From the NCBI RefSeq assembly GCF_013426205.1, contig NC_089424.1, positions 1,674,001 to 1,738,000 of the forward strand: a stretch of 64,000 nt of DNA, read 5' to 3'. This document shows, in pieces, positions 46,179 through 58,041 of this stretch. Every line of letters begins with the position of its first letter. Positions within the stretch are counted from its first letter, which is position 1. The stretch comes from Metarhizium brunneum. Lineage: Eukaryota; Ascomycota; Sordariomycetes; Hypocreales; Clavicipitaceae. The position numbers were made by a program, and so were the translations under genes. The notes below the pieces were generated by a model, which did no database searches, was not told where the DNA came from, and saw nothing but the letters and a program-made list of their open reading frames with translations.

Positions 46179-47126
46179 ACCGAAAGTTCCGATCGTATTT
46201 TCTAGAATACACGTATCAGAGACTGTCTAGCTGAAGTAGCCTAGGTCGCAGATTTGAAGCTGCTGCTCAGTTGCACGGCCGCTTCCAGGCTTCTGGCCGA
46301 GGCAAGAAGACGGAGGATCGGGGTAAGTTCCAGCTCGGAAAAAAAAACATCTAGGACCCAAAAGTGTTCGACCAAAGCTCTCCAAAAGACATTTATAATA
46401 CGGCGAAAAAAAATATAGCGACATCGATGCTGCGGGTGCCGGCCACACCGGCCCATGAAAGTCTAAATAATGTCGGCAACGTCGATGCCGTGAGCGTCGT
46501 CATCCACAGACTAGCGGGAAATAGTCGGCGAGAGGCTGATAGCAAGCAGTGTCGACTTGTGGTGCTCAGCCACTCACACCCGTACACAAAGCCACAAATT
46601 TCAGACATAATCTTCCTAGGTACTTACCTAGTAGTAATCGCACGCTAAGACAGCCAACGCACATATAGTACATATATATCAGAACATCACTGTCTTTTTT
46701 TAATGAAATCTCTACACTATTAGAATATAATACGGGAAGTGCCGGCGCAACAATGAGTGCTGCGGCCCGAGGCGCTGGACATAGTTTGCTTACCTACTCA
46801 AGTAGGCACCAGTCATTTATCAGAGCCGATTCAGAAGGAGAAGCGAGGGGAGTCAGGGGACCAGTTTGCATGCGTGTGACACCTGTCCCACCAGTGTTTT
46901 GGTTAGATGCGGCCATGCGTTGAGGTAACGCTAGATAACATGGGTTGGGCCTAAAATAGCAATAAGACCAAGAGTAACCTGAAGATATGCGGATCAACAA
47001 ATTCGTACCCAAAACTATACCTAAAATAGTTACAATTCGTCGAGGCAACTTGATTCCCTTCTCTCTCACTTGTCATCAATGACCATCATGGTCCTTTGCC
47101 ATCATCAACCAATTTCTATCCCCTTT
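46179..47126. other. Intergenic region
   Basis: Protease promoter and 3' flank of the aminotransferase gene. It contains a CCTAGGTACTTACCTAG tract near 46616 and AT-rich sequence near 46660-46730. Small overlapping frames on both strands are not supported. Confidence 0.5.
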
Positions 47127-48386
47127 TCAGTGCACCAGCTGTCTAACGTACTTATGTAGCTTCGCCAAAGCCTCCTGCAGCACTGCAGTCTCACAGACAT
47201 ACCCCACTCGTACAAACCCAAGGAAATCTTTGCCGCCACCGAAGCAAAGCGAGCCTGGGCAGAACAGAATCCGAGTCTTCTGAAGGAGGTCTTTGCAAAA
47301 TGATACGTCTTCAACGGGCCGACCGTTGAGACAAAACTGAATGAATGCTGTGGTCCCCGCAGAGGGTTGTGTCCAATGACAAATATCACTATGAGTGTCA
47401 ACAAATTCTTTCAGGAGGGATAAATTTTTCGCTGCTAAAGCAACATTGCGCTCCAATAATCGATCCTTAACTTCCAATGACAACGCATAACAGGCAACGT
47501 GATCGTCTAGTTGAGACACGCTGATGGTTGTGTAGTCCCGAGCAGCGATCAGCTTTTCCAAGATAGCCCGGTCTCTCGAAGCGACCCAGCCTATCCTTAT
47601 TCCCGCCAGTGCGAATGCTTTCGACATGGACCCAGTAACTATAATTTTCTCATACTCCAAGGCGGTGGCTGGAGGCGGAGAACTAGGGTCGTTATGTCCG
47701 TTGTGAAATAGGGGACGATACACCTCGTCTGACATGAGAATGATACCCTTCTCTTGGGCCAAGGCGGCGATCTTCTCTAGTATTCCGCTGGGAATTACTG
47801 CACCAGTTGGGTTGTTTGGATTGTTGATAATAATCATCTAAGCAACAGCTTTTGTTAAACATGATTCACATCCAAGTGGCCGGAATGAACCGTTATCACA
47901 TACCTTGGTATTGTCCCGAATGAGAGTACTCAGGTCATCAACACTAGGGATATAGCCAGCCTCTGGCCGCAGAGCCCACAAGGATACATCAGCTCCAAGG
48001 CTAGCTGGGACAGAATATAACTGCTGATAGGTTGGGTAGGCGCAGACAACATGATCTCCAGGCCCGATCAGGCCATATAGAACAAGGAAGTTTGCGTTTA
48101 TGGCACCTTGTGTTATTATGACATTATCCTCGGTCAAGCAATGTCGACTGGCGTCGCTGCACAGAGCGGCGACTCTCTGTCGCAAGGCTGGAGATCCTAG
48201 AATGGGGCCATACGTAAGTTTGAGAGATGTCGGTATGCGCAAAGGGTTAAGCTTGTCGTCGGAGAAATGGGAGAGCTCGTCAATAGAAATCGAAGAGCAG
48301 CACGTTTCAGCGACGTTCAAAACGTCTGGCGTGTTCTCGTATGTATCCATCCATTGCTCTACCTCAAATGGCTTGAAGGGAACCAT
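47127..48386 (-). CDS. PLP-dependent aminotransferase, class I/II
   Basis: Fold-type I pyridoxal-phosphate enzyme. Two exons: 48386-47904 and 47837-47127, 66-nt intron, giving 397 residues. YGPILGSPALRQRVAALC holds the substrate-proximal turn; INNPNNPTGAVIP is the PLP-binding Asn-Pro region; LMSDEVYRPLF supplies the Asp-x-x-Tyr pair; TGSMSKAFALAGIRIGW carries the Schiff-base Lys and phosphate-binding Ser/Arg. The opening MVPFKPFEVEQWMDTYENTP resembles a fungal group often annotated as capreomycidine-synthase-like or ToxF-like aminotransferase. Members of that group occur in secondary-metabolite settings, but the substrate cannot be told from sequence. It lies 1.1 kb from, and is transcribed away from, the ABCG transporter. 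Complete. Confidence 0.9.
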
Positions 48387-49473
48387 TTTTTTAGCGATGT
48401 CAAACTAAAATGTAAAGCAGTAGAGGTCAAGCGAAGATAGTTCAACTCCGTTATCGTTAATCAAGTATAATATGGATGAGGATTTCATGTAGACTGGAGT
48501 TTCACTTTGGGGAAACCTCTGGAAAGGAATTGACAAGATGTAAAGAGGAACGGGAAAGAGACCGTGGCTTCTAACTACGGCCAACCTCTTTAAACCTAAA
48601 AAAATGGTATAAGCATGGACTACCGTGGTATCCATGCATCCCTTTGAGTGTGCGAAGCTGCGACTTTTGTAGCTGACCCATCTTTCTGCGATACCTAAAG
48701 TATGTAAGTACTGGGAACCTTCAATGTTTCCTGCAGCCAAGGCCAGCCACTACAAGACGCAAAAGAGCCCCGTACGCCGAATTCGGCTGCGATAAGTGCG
48801 ATGTAGCTTTATGTAAAGCTAGAGATTACTGGTACTTGTACCACTATATGTTGCACTGGTGTTATATCTTGGTGGGGCTATGTACCTTTTAGTAATTGGC
48901 TTTCTATTCGCCCACACCCCGATCCGAAGCTGCAACTTCGCACACTCACAGGGATAGAAAATACATACCTAGGTACCTAGATGCCACTGCACATCCCAGG
49001 TACCTACTTAGAGGGTAGGCGCCTTAATGGGCAAAGTAAAAAATACTCTTAGTAAATACCTACTAGCTATCTATACACGTCACGGTGGCACTACTTACCG
49101 GCAAGCACTATTAAGTAGAAGGCACCTGAGGATGGTTGAGTTCAACGAATCAGGGGTATTGCTTTTGTGCTTCTGAACCAATGATGCTGATCCGACATGC
49201 GGGGGTGGAGTGCCATTTGAGTCGGGGGACCTGTATGTACTTGCTTAGTGGGTAGTAAGTAGTAGTACTGCCGCTAGGCCTTAAAACACGTCGACTTGTA
49301 GCCAGAAAGCTTAGTCTTGGACTCTTAGCTCAGCAAAATGAGCACAGACCCACGACTCTGGCGACGTCACGATTCCACACAGTCGGGCCGGCTGTCCTTA
49401 ACATCACTTCCTGCGCTCTTATCCTTTTGATTTCTGCGATTGTATCCCTTTTGCATTTGCATATTTTGTCGTC
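48387..49473. promoter_or_regulatory. Divergent intergenic region between aminotransferase and ABCG transporter
   Basis: About 1.1 kb with both promoters. TACCTAGGTACCTAG and related tracts cluster at 48966-49014 and a GTAGTAAGTAGTAGTAC tract at about 49251. No gene is supported. Confidence 0.5.
48966..49014. repeat. TACCTAGGTA-type palindrome cluster
   Basis: TACCTAGGTACCTAG is followed 20 bases later by CAGGTACCTACTTAG. Same dispersed family as elsewhere in the window. Confidence 0.75.
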
Positions 49474-52400
49474 ATGGCTCTTTTATCCCGGAGAAGCTTA
49501 GTTTTCGGCGCCGTACTTTATCTCCCCTTGCTAGTAGCGGCCTTAGGGAACTCAACGTACCAGGACATTGATATGCTACGGTCTAAATTGGCTTTGATGG
49601 ATGACCGTCCCGGTGACTGTCCCCCTTGGTGAGACTTACTGAAGAAACTACGATGTCTCTGTTTCTAACCATAGGTAGCTTCAACTGTCTTCTTCCATCT
49701 CATGTCTGCGCCCAATACGCTGGCTGCAACGAGTTCAATGGAAAGTGCGATTGCCCAGCAGGCTTCGGTGGTGACGACTGCCTCCAACCTCGTACGTGCT
49801 GCGTCTAAACAGAAATGTGCAAACAGATTGGACATGGTCGTTATATCAGTGATTGATCGTATGTTAACAAATCCTTGTTGTTTAGTCTGCGGCTCTCTAG
49901 CAAAAGGTCGAGACCGACAGATGCGATCCGGTGATACCTGCGAGTGCGACGAAGGTTGGACAGGAATCAACTGTAATGTTTGTACAGATAACAGAGCTTG
50001 CAACTCTATGGTAGAAACCGGAAATGGTGGCGTCTGCTATCAAAATGGAGAGGTTGTACGAAATAACCACCAAATTTGCAAAGTCACCAACAGGAAAATC
50101 ACGGATCTCCTCGGTGAACAACGACCTGAAGTAACTTTTACTTGCCAGAAAGACGAAAGGGCATGCGATTTTCAATGTATGCCTTCCATTTATTTCCTTC
50201 TTGAATGTAACATTTTCGGAAACTAACGTCCTTGCGGCAGTTTGGGTCGACGCTGTCGAATCATTTTATTGCAATCTAAGCGATTGCGATTCAAATGCCG
50301 AGTTTGGGGACACTAAGAACACAACTGCCTACAACTGCGATAAAATTCGATGTAGCTGCATCCCAGAGCGCATGCTGTGTGGCAAGGACGGGTCAATAGA
50401 TCTGAGCGATTTTCTCGACCAGGCAATTCGCGGCCCTGGAGGTTTTCAATGCACCCAAAAGAACGGCGGCGCTCACGACTGCGCCTTTAAAGAGCCGGAG
50501 ATGGACAAACTGATCCGCAGCCTTATTGGCGATTCTAGCATCCTGCTTGATTGCCAGGCTGGAGAATGTTTGCATGAGACCCAGGTTCCAGGTTACACAA
50601 GACCAGTTAAGCAAATCAACACACCTCTTATTGCCGGGGTTATCGCTATTTGCGCACTTTTTGTTGTGGCTATCATCATCATAACATGGATTCTATCGCG
50701 GCGGAAGCTGAGATACGGTGCTATTCGCCTGGAAGACTCCGATGACGAAACAACCAAACTCATGGCTGAGCACAAGCCCGCTACGTTATATTTTGAAAAC
50801 ATCTCATATCAAATGAATGGCAAGTCTATTCTCAGTGGCATTCAAGGACTATGTCACCCTGGTGAGGTAACAGCAATTATGGGCGCTTCTGGCGCCGGAA
50901 AGACGACCTTCCTGGATATTCTCGCTCGCAAGAACAAGCGTGGCGTAGTAGAAGGCGACGTCTATATTAATGGCGAGAAGGTTGGCAGCTCAGAGTACAA
51001 AAATGTTATTGGGTTCGTCGACCAAGAGGATACCATGCTCCCTACGCTCACCGTTCATGAGACAATTCTGAACAGTGCGCTCTTGCGACTGCCTCGCGAT
51101 ATGAGTCGCACGGTCAAAGAGCAGAGAGTCTTCGACGTAGAGAAAGAACTCGGAATATACCATATTCGGGATTCACTGATTGGGTCCGAAGAGGGCAAGG
51201 GGCGCGGTATCTCTGGTGGTGAGAAGCGCCGCGTCGGCATAGCGTGTGAACTGGTCACGAGTCCGTCTATTCTCTTCCTTGACGAGCCAACGAGCGGTTT
51301 AGATTCTTTCAACGCCTACAATGTTATCGAGTGTCTTGTTACTCTGGCAAAGAGTTATCAACGCACAGTTGTATTTACGATCCACCAACCACGATCTAAC
51401 ATTGTGGCTTTGTTCGACCGTCTTATTCTGTTGGCGCGAGGCAAAACAGTTTTTTCCGGCCCTTTTGCACAGTGCCAACCGTATTTTGACTCTATAGGCT
51501 ACGAATGTCCTCAGGGTTTCAACATAGCCGATTATCTAGTCGACCTCACTATGCATGCCGGCCGAAGAGTTTCCATCGACGACGGGACTGTGGCGATAGA
51601 TACGGTTAGTGTCGGCCCCAGCAGCACAAAAGCAGTAAAGTCGATAGCAAGTATTTCGGGAAACAGCACGGGAGAAGATAGCTTTGCAGAACCGTCAGCA
51701 TCACCCAGGCCGAGAAACTTCCGCCGGGACTCGATCCGGCAACGGCAAGAACGCCAGTTATTCACTCGACGAAAGCAAACTATTGACACTGCAGCCTCTT
51801 CCGATGCCGGCGGAGATGAGGCGGGCAACTATAAGCTTCAGCTGAATCCCACAAACGCGCTATTGTCGCAAACAAGAGATGACCTACATGATCTCCCCCC
51901 CGCCGCCGTATCAGGCTCCGACCTTGATCTCATGACACGGGCATTTTCCCAGTCTCAAATAGCACAAACGACTCATCAGGAAATCCGTCAAGCAGTAATA
52001 GGTGCGGCTCAAGCTAATGGGTCGAATGCCAACAGCCACAGCGAAGATGGGCCTAGCACTACGCTCAGTGCTGTTGGCCGAGGTTACGCACGTGTGGGAT
52101 ACTTGGGACAATTCACGATTCTTTCGCAGAGAACTTGGAAAAACCTCTATCGGGATCCGATGCTCATGCTTACACATTATGCAATAGCCATAATTCTAGC
52201 CGTTTTCTCAGGATACCTCTTCTACGGTCTAACAGATGACATTCCAGGCTTTCAGAATCGTCTTGGCCTATTCTTCTTTCTTCTAGCCTTGTTTGGATTC
52301 AGCACTCTAACTAGTTTAAATGTATTCTCAGCGGAGCGGTTACTGTTTCTGCGTGAGCGAGCAAACGGTTACTACTCTCCGATCACATATTTCACCGCCA

Positions 52401-52930
52401 AAGTTCTATTTGACATAATTCCGCTGAGAATTGTTCCACCAATCCTCATGGGATCGATTATTTATCCGATGACTGGGCTAGTGCCTGATTCATCACATTT
52501 CTTCAGATTTATGTTAGTTTTGGTGCTCTTCAATCTGGCTGCTGCTGCCGTCTGCTTGTTCGTTGGTATCCTATGCAAAAATGGAAGTGTTGCGAACTTG
52601 ATTGGAAGTTTGATTATGCTTTTCAGCCTTCTTTTCGCCGGATTTCTTCTCAATCACGATGCGACACCTCCTGGGGCATTATGGCTTCAGTCAGTTTCAA
52701 TCTTCCACTACGGATTTGAGTCACTCATAGTTAATGAGGTTGTCGAGTTGACCCTAGTCGACAAGAAATATGGACTTGACATCACCGTGCCTGGCGCTGC
52801 TATTTTGAGTTCTTTCGGCTTCGACAATGGTGCCTTGTGGTCAGACATTCGCAATTTAGGCATCTTTGCTATAACCTTCATAATCCTGGCATATGCGGCG
52901 ATGCATTTCCTGCTTGTGGAGAAACGATGA
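49474..52930 (+). CDS. ADP1-like ABCG transporter with extracellular EGF-like domain
   Basis: Membrane ATP-driven exporter of the ABCG (half-size) class. Four exons: 49474-49628, 49679-49791, 49886-50176 and 50241-52930, giving 1,082 residues. A signal peptide ([17 protein letters not shown]) is followed by a Cys-rich ectodomain with EGF-like [19 protein letters not shown] and [13 protein letters not shown] membrane segment lies near 317-340 ([19 protein letters not shown]). The nucleotide-binding domain has Walker [10 protein letters not shown] at ~400, ISGGEKRR at ~510 and Walker [13 protein letters not shown] at ~530. A disordered Ser/Arg linker of about 170 residues precedes six C-terminal membrane segments with the ABC2 pattern. 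This order matches yeast Adp1, whose substrate is unknown. Exon joins restore CPPC, CLQPLCG and the Phe-Trp-Val junction without stops. Complete. Confidence 0.93.
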
Positions 52931-53236
52931 AGGCGAGAAATACAGAGGATTAGCTATGATGTCAGGGACGTCATTTCTGCTGCGCACATGTTGTTAGATA
53001 TTAGACATCGACGAGTCTGAGGCATCTTGTTTCATTTTGTCCTGTTTTCTGGCCCGCCCCGAGCTGAGCCTTTACAAGATGACTGGTTGAATTGTGTACA
53101 CAAATAAATAATGTGGGCTATGAGGGTCGGGCTTCCGCAATCACAGCTACCTAGGCAGTTATTAAGAGCTTTCAATTATTATACAGGTAGTTTCCCAATC
53201 AATTACCAAACTACATTTATTGTACAGACTGTGCGT
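52931..53236. other. Convergent 3' intergenic region
   Basis: Short 3' gap between the ABCG transporter (plus) and mS26 (minus). No feature is seen beyond probable poly(A) signals (AATAAATAATG near 53104). Confidence 0.45.
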
Positions 53237-54154
53237 CTAGATCATCTTTCCGCCAGTCAAGTCCTCTGCTATTCTCTTTTGTCGTTTGGCTGAACGGTCA
53301 GATTCGGTTTGATCAGCTTCCATGATCCTAGTTGACGTTCCAATAGCCGACTCCATCATGTTGGCAATAGAGGGCGGTTTGCCGTACGATCCCCACATAT
53401 TCCCTGTTGTGCCATGGCGATGGCCATCTTCACTCCTTTTGCGGAAGTAATCTTCGGCGAAAACCTCATCAATCTTCGCCTTCAACTCATTCTCATGCAC
53501 GATAAAATTCGACGCGCTTGTGTAAAGCTCCATCAGCGCATCCCTCCTAGCTTCCATCTTCTGTTTCTCCTTTGCAAGAACCTTTGTGCGACTTCTATCT
53601 GCGCGAGCAAACCGATCCGGATCAGGGTACACTTTTGTATCCATAATAGCAGTCAAAACCGTAGGTCGTGTGAGCTTGTCGTCGTCTCTTTCCGGAGCCG
53701 CACCAGCCTTGTTATGCTTATAGAACTTGTGGCTTACACGTTCATTGCGAGATCTATCCATTTCCCGACGGCGAAGCCAGAGTGCATCTAGACCTTCTTT
53801 GAGATTGGTACGTCTAGTTTCTGCCAAGGCAGTTTTCCATTCCTGTGCCTCCGACGGTGATTCACGGGAGGATTTTGTTGATCGTGGTGCGGTTTTCTTT
53901 ATGTATTCGGGTTGAATTTTGCGGCTGCCTTCCACACGAGGAAAAATCTCACGCGGAACTGGGAGATGACCACGTACTCGAGGAGGTTTGGTCTCATCGG
54001 ACTGAGGTGGAGTAGGAAGGCGGATGTAAGATGGTGATTCTGGAGGCACGCGGATCGTTTGGGCAGGGGCTGATGTTGAAAAGTTCGCGTGGGAAATTGA
54101 GAGAGCTCGTCGTAGCTGGAGACGAATATGGGACCCAGGGGCACTAAGAGACAT
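53237..54154 (-). CDS. Mitochondrial small-subunit ribosomal protein mS26 (Pet123-like)
   Basis: Fungal-type subunit of the mitochondrial 37S ribosome. Single exon of 305 residues from the ATG at 54154; the frame is open upstream to 54250, but the chosen start gives a targeting-like N-terminus (MSLSAPGSHIRLQLRRALSI). Recognisable parts are RGHLPVPREIFPR, KIQPEYIKKTAPRS, TRRTNLKEGLDALWLRRREM, KFYKHNKAGAAPERDDDKLTRPTVL and a long basic helix (EKQKMEARRDALMELYTSASNFIVHENEL). That order is what I recall of mS26/Pet123. There are no catalytic motifs to test it, so the name rests on pattern memory. The protein is strongly basic and helical, which fits an rRNA-binding role. A 287-bp gap separates it from the divergent NOG2 gene. 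Confidence 0.78.
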   Translation of the reverse strand: MSLSAPGSHIRLQLRRALSISHANFSTSAPAQTIRVPPESPSYIRLPTPPQSDETKPPRVRGHLPVPREIFPRVEGSRKIQPEYIKKTAPRSTKSSRESPSEAQEWKTALAETRRTNLKEGLDALWLRRREMDRSRNERVSHKFYKHNKAGAAPERDDDKLTRPTVLTAIMDTKVYPDPDRFARADRSRTKVLAKEKQKMEARRDALMELYTSASNFIVHENELKAKIDEVFAEDYFRKRSEDGHRHGTTGNMWGSYGKPPSIANMMESAIGTSTRIMEADQTESDRSAKRQKRIAEDLTGGKMI

Positions 54155-54441
54155 GGCGTCGGCGCAGTTTCTGTTGATGTATCGCAGCGAAGGATTATCT
54201 GCTTCAACCGCTGAGTTGACAAGGTCAGCTCTCAAAAAATTATGATGCATATCAGCAGGCCCGGATTATCTACTTCCGCAATCCCCACTGACTAGTCTTT
54301 AAATTAGCCAACCACCCAGTTTATAAGTTTAGGTGGGGCTCGCCTGGTTTAAAACGGGCACATAAAAAAAAAAGGCAAGCCCATTTCTTCACATCCTCAA
54401 CTCACCTACCAACAACTCGCCCGGGAAGGGTTTTAGACATC

Positions 54442-56558
54442 ATGGGGACAGGTAAGAAAGAGGCCAACAGGCGAATTCGCCAAGGGAAAACTGGAGATGG
54501 CCTTGCAAATGTTCGCGTCAAGGGTGAGAACTTCTATCGGTACGTCTCGTATCTCACATTTTCAGTTGTGAGCCAGTCTAACAGCTTCATGCAAGCAATG
54601 CGAAGAAAGTCAAGACCTTGAATATGTACAAGGAGGGGAAAGCGCAGAGAAATTCGGAAGGGAAAATCACGAAGGCAGCTTCTTTCCAGTCCCGAGATGT
54701 CCCAGATGCTCGAATCGAGCCGAACCGAAAGTGGTTCACAAATACTCGTGTTGTGTCGCAGGACACACTCAAGGCATTCCGTGATGCCATGGCAGAGAAG
54801 GCAAATGATCCATATCAGGTCCTCCTAAAATCAAATAAACTTCCCATGAGCCTCATCCGAGATGGTCAAGATGCTAAGGGGATCAAGCAACATGATGCTA
54901 AAGTGGCGGTGGAAACATCACCTTTTGCAGAGGTATTCGGTCCAAAGGCGCAGCGCAAACGAGTCAAGCTTAATGTTAGCAGTCTGACAGATCTCGCCGG
55001 AGATACTGAGAAGAGTATGGACACATACGAAGTCCGTTTAGAGCAAGCTAGACTGCTGAGCGGAATATCAGGCCAGGATGAAGAGGAGCGACAGGTGGCG
55101 ATGGCAATTGAGCCTGTCTTCGACAAAGGCCAGAGCAAACGAATTTGGAATGAGCTGTACAAGGTCATTGATTCCTCCGACGTGGTCATTCACGTCCTTG
55201 ATGCTCGTGACCCAGTGGGAACCCGTTGCCACAGCATCGAGAAGTATCTCAAAGAAGAGGCGCCACACAAGCATTTGATTTTCGTACTGAACAAGTGTGA
55301 TCTTGTTCCTACCAGCGTCGCTGTAAGTTCTTACAATATTTTCCGTTGCCACAAAACCTTGGTCCCATGTCCCTCAAACTCGATTCGCAACCCAATGTCT
55401 TTTGTCAGGACACCTTCCATTCTTTTCTCACGAAGGTTGTCTGTTACAGCGTTGGAATATCAATCATATCATACTCGTCTGTCATTAACCTGCGTTGGTG
55501 ACTTGATGTGTGCCGTTCTGGCACTGTCTTGAGTTGGTATTTGTGTCTAATGAGTTGAAATCTTCATCATCCTTAAGGGGAAACAAACTGGAGACTTCTT
55601 AGTGATGACACATACACTCCCTCGTTTTAAACACGTCGCGTTCTTGCGGTAAAATATTTGTGCGCTAACTGAAGGCCAGGCCTCCTGGGTTCGAAATCTA
55701 TCTAGGGAATACCCCACATTAGCCTTCCATGCTAGCATCAACAACTCGTTCGGCAAAGGATCCCTAATTCAGTTGTTGAGACAGTTTTCCTCTTTACACG
55801 CAGACAGGAAACAAATTTCTGTTGGACTAATTGGAGGGCCAAACACCGGCAAATCGTCCATCATTAATACGCTTTTGAAAAAAAAAGTCTGCGCAGTGGC
55901 CCCAATTCCTGGGGAGACCAAAGTCTGGCAATATGTAAGCCTGATGAAGAGAATTTACCTTATTGATTGCCCAGGTGTGGTCCCTCCGTCTAGTACCGAT
56001 ACTCCCACCGACCTCGTTCTACGTGGTGTTGTCCGGGTCGAGAAGGTAGAGCATCCGGAGCAATACATCACTGCTGTCCTGGACAAGGTGAAGCGCCATC
56101 ATATGGAGAAGACGTACGATCTTAAGGGATGGACCAACGCGGTTGAACTTCTTGAGCTCCTTGCCAGGAAAAGTGGCCGTCTTCTTCGCGGAGGGGAACC
56201 CGATTTAGATGGCGTTGCTAAAATGGTCTTGAACGATTTTATGAGGGGCAAAATTCCTTGGTTTACACCTGCCCCGTCTAGAAACACTGATGACAATGGC
56301 GTCACCGACCGTGACGGGCGGCTCGGCGAGATGCCAAAGAAACGTGACCTGGAAGATGCCGGCGATACTTCCAACTCCGTTTCCGCGAAAACAGCTGCTA
56401 ATCAGCCGGGAAGCGGGAGGGGTTACGACCGTGAAGAGGTCTTTGAAGGATTCAGCAGCGACTACGATGCTCCGTCACCGACGGACCTGAAGGATGGTTC
56501 GTGTGTTGCATCGTCTAGTCCCAGTACATCAACAAGCAAACGACGCAGAAAAACATGA
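54442..56558 (+). CDS. NOG2: Nucleolar GTPase NOG2 (60S ribosome assembly)
   Basis: Circularly permuted GTPase that binds pre-60S particles late in nuclear maturation. Three exons: 54442-54539, 54596-55322 and 55680-56558, giving 567 residues. The NGP1NT-type N-terminus ([26 protein letters not shown]) precedes the GTPase domain in permuted order: G4 LNKCDLVP (about 267), G1 GGPNTGKSS (about 328), G3 [10 protein letters not shown]. The usual G1 in this family is GYPNVGKSS, so the second and fifth positions differ, while the P-loop Lys-Ser is kept. The C-terminal ~120 residues are acidic/Ser-rich and end in a basic stretch (KRRRKT). Intron 2 is long (357 nt), with a CTAAC branch and CAG acceptor. 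Complete. Confidence 0.94.
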
Positions 56559-58041
56559 AATCTGAATGTCGGTTTGTGTAACCCATGTTCTCCAACTGCA
56601 GCCTTTGCATGTCATCTTTATGGAGCTAGGAGTTCAACACCTGTACTACCTACGCTGAATCAAGCTCAGTCTTGGGACAATGCTTCCGACAGGTGGTTCC
56701 AGGTATTATGATCCGCTTGGCCGAGTAGTACCGATTCACGTCGCGAGCTCTGTTGGGGGAATGAGTGTTGTGTCTTTCATCGCTGTGTCTCACGCTATAG
56801 CTTGCAATTGCATGCTCTGAACTCGGTATATAGAAACGGCATGGGCATCAACGGCCAGCAGACTATCGATTCACCGAATAACGTACAGAAGCCAGCACGA
56901 ATAGCGACTTTGAAGCCATCTGGTTGTCACTCGGTACGACGCGATCAGATCCAGTCTTTGTCTGAGAGTATACTTTATTGGCGAAGAATAGCAGGTCTGG
57001 GCAAGAGTGGACTTTTGAGGTGGCATACTACTATATGCAGCTCCAAAGCTGGCCAAGACGCCAGGGGCTCGAGCTCGACTCATACATGATGACTAGGGTA
57101 ATTGCGAGGCCAGTTTGGCAGTGTCGTTCGTGTTTCGTTGGGGTATGACCTAACAGTATCCGAGCTCTGTACAGCGACGTGCCCCTGGCTCGAGAAGAGA
57201 GACTTCTAACATCCAGCCTCATTAGCGGAGTCTGGCAAGAATATTGTGGCATGGGCTACGTCAATAAAATGCTGTTCGGTTTCAAGTGTCATATTGAGTA
57301 TTCCAGTGGATACTATCAGTCCTGGGCTACGTTATAGCTCGATCTATGTCATGCGAACGCTGCGATATGTTACACTATATGCAAGTTGGGGGCATGTATT
57401 TAGTCTTCACCTACTTGGTAATTCTGTCTGGTGGGATTGGGTTGTCGCGCCTGCCTTTCGATACAGTGTACGGTGTTGTCAGTATCAGCACTGCTTCGTG
57501 TTCCAGACGCCGAATACACGGCTCGTGAATGTTGGGCTATCAATGCCTTACCCTACAGCATGTCGCTTTCTGTGGCCGAGAATGCGGTAAATGAGGTACC
57601 CCCGCCATATGAATACGTTACCTTTGCGCGTCAGTTCGTGTACTTCTCAGCGTCATCACGCCTGTCGGTTATTGCAAGACAGCTTGCTGGGATATTCTGC
57701 CGGTGTGTGGCAATGTGTAGTAGTCTTGGTCGGCCGGCCAGATACGAGAATTGGGGGTCTAAGGGGTTAGTATTGTTCTCGAGCTCTACGTGTTGTAAAT
57801 GCTGTAGTATCATATAACAAGTACCACGTCGCTGCACAGTACCCTGGGCGAATACGTACCTAGGTTTACAAAGTGAATAAGCATATCCGTAAGTTGCACC
57901 GTGCCTGCCGTCAGTATTGCCCCACTCATGTTCGCAGATAGCCAGTGGTAGCGGGTGAACTACTAGTTCACATCTCTTGCATCAGCGTCAAAGAGATAGC
58001 TCGCCAAAGACAATAGCTTACCGGTCGCCAGACAGCATACC
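56559..58041. other. Intergenic region (1.5 kb)
   Basis: No gene is supported. Frames such as 57431-57817 translate to Cys/Ser-rich sequence with scattered hydrophobic runs but no family match or consistent splice structure. A CCTAGGTT tract occurs near 57860. Confidence 0.45.

Noticed and set aside
46616..48386. Secondary-metabolite gene cluster around the aminotransferase
   Set aside because: No synthase, P450, regulator or other tailoring gene lies nearby; neighbours are a protease, a transporter and mitoribosome/ribosome-assembly genes.
55590..55679. Possible box C/D snoRNA in NOG2 intron 2 (GTGATGA ... CTGA)
   Set aside because: The CTGA coincides with the branch-point region, too close to the 3' splice site, and no terminal stem is visible.
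57431..57817. 128-codon plus-strand frame with hydrophobic runs
   Set aside because: Three frames compete over the same bases, none with a recognised domain or consistent introns.
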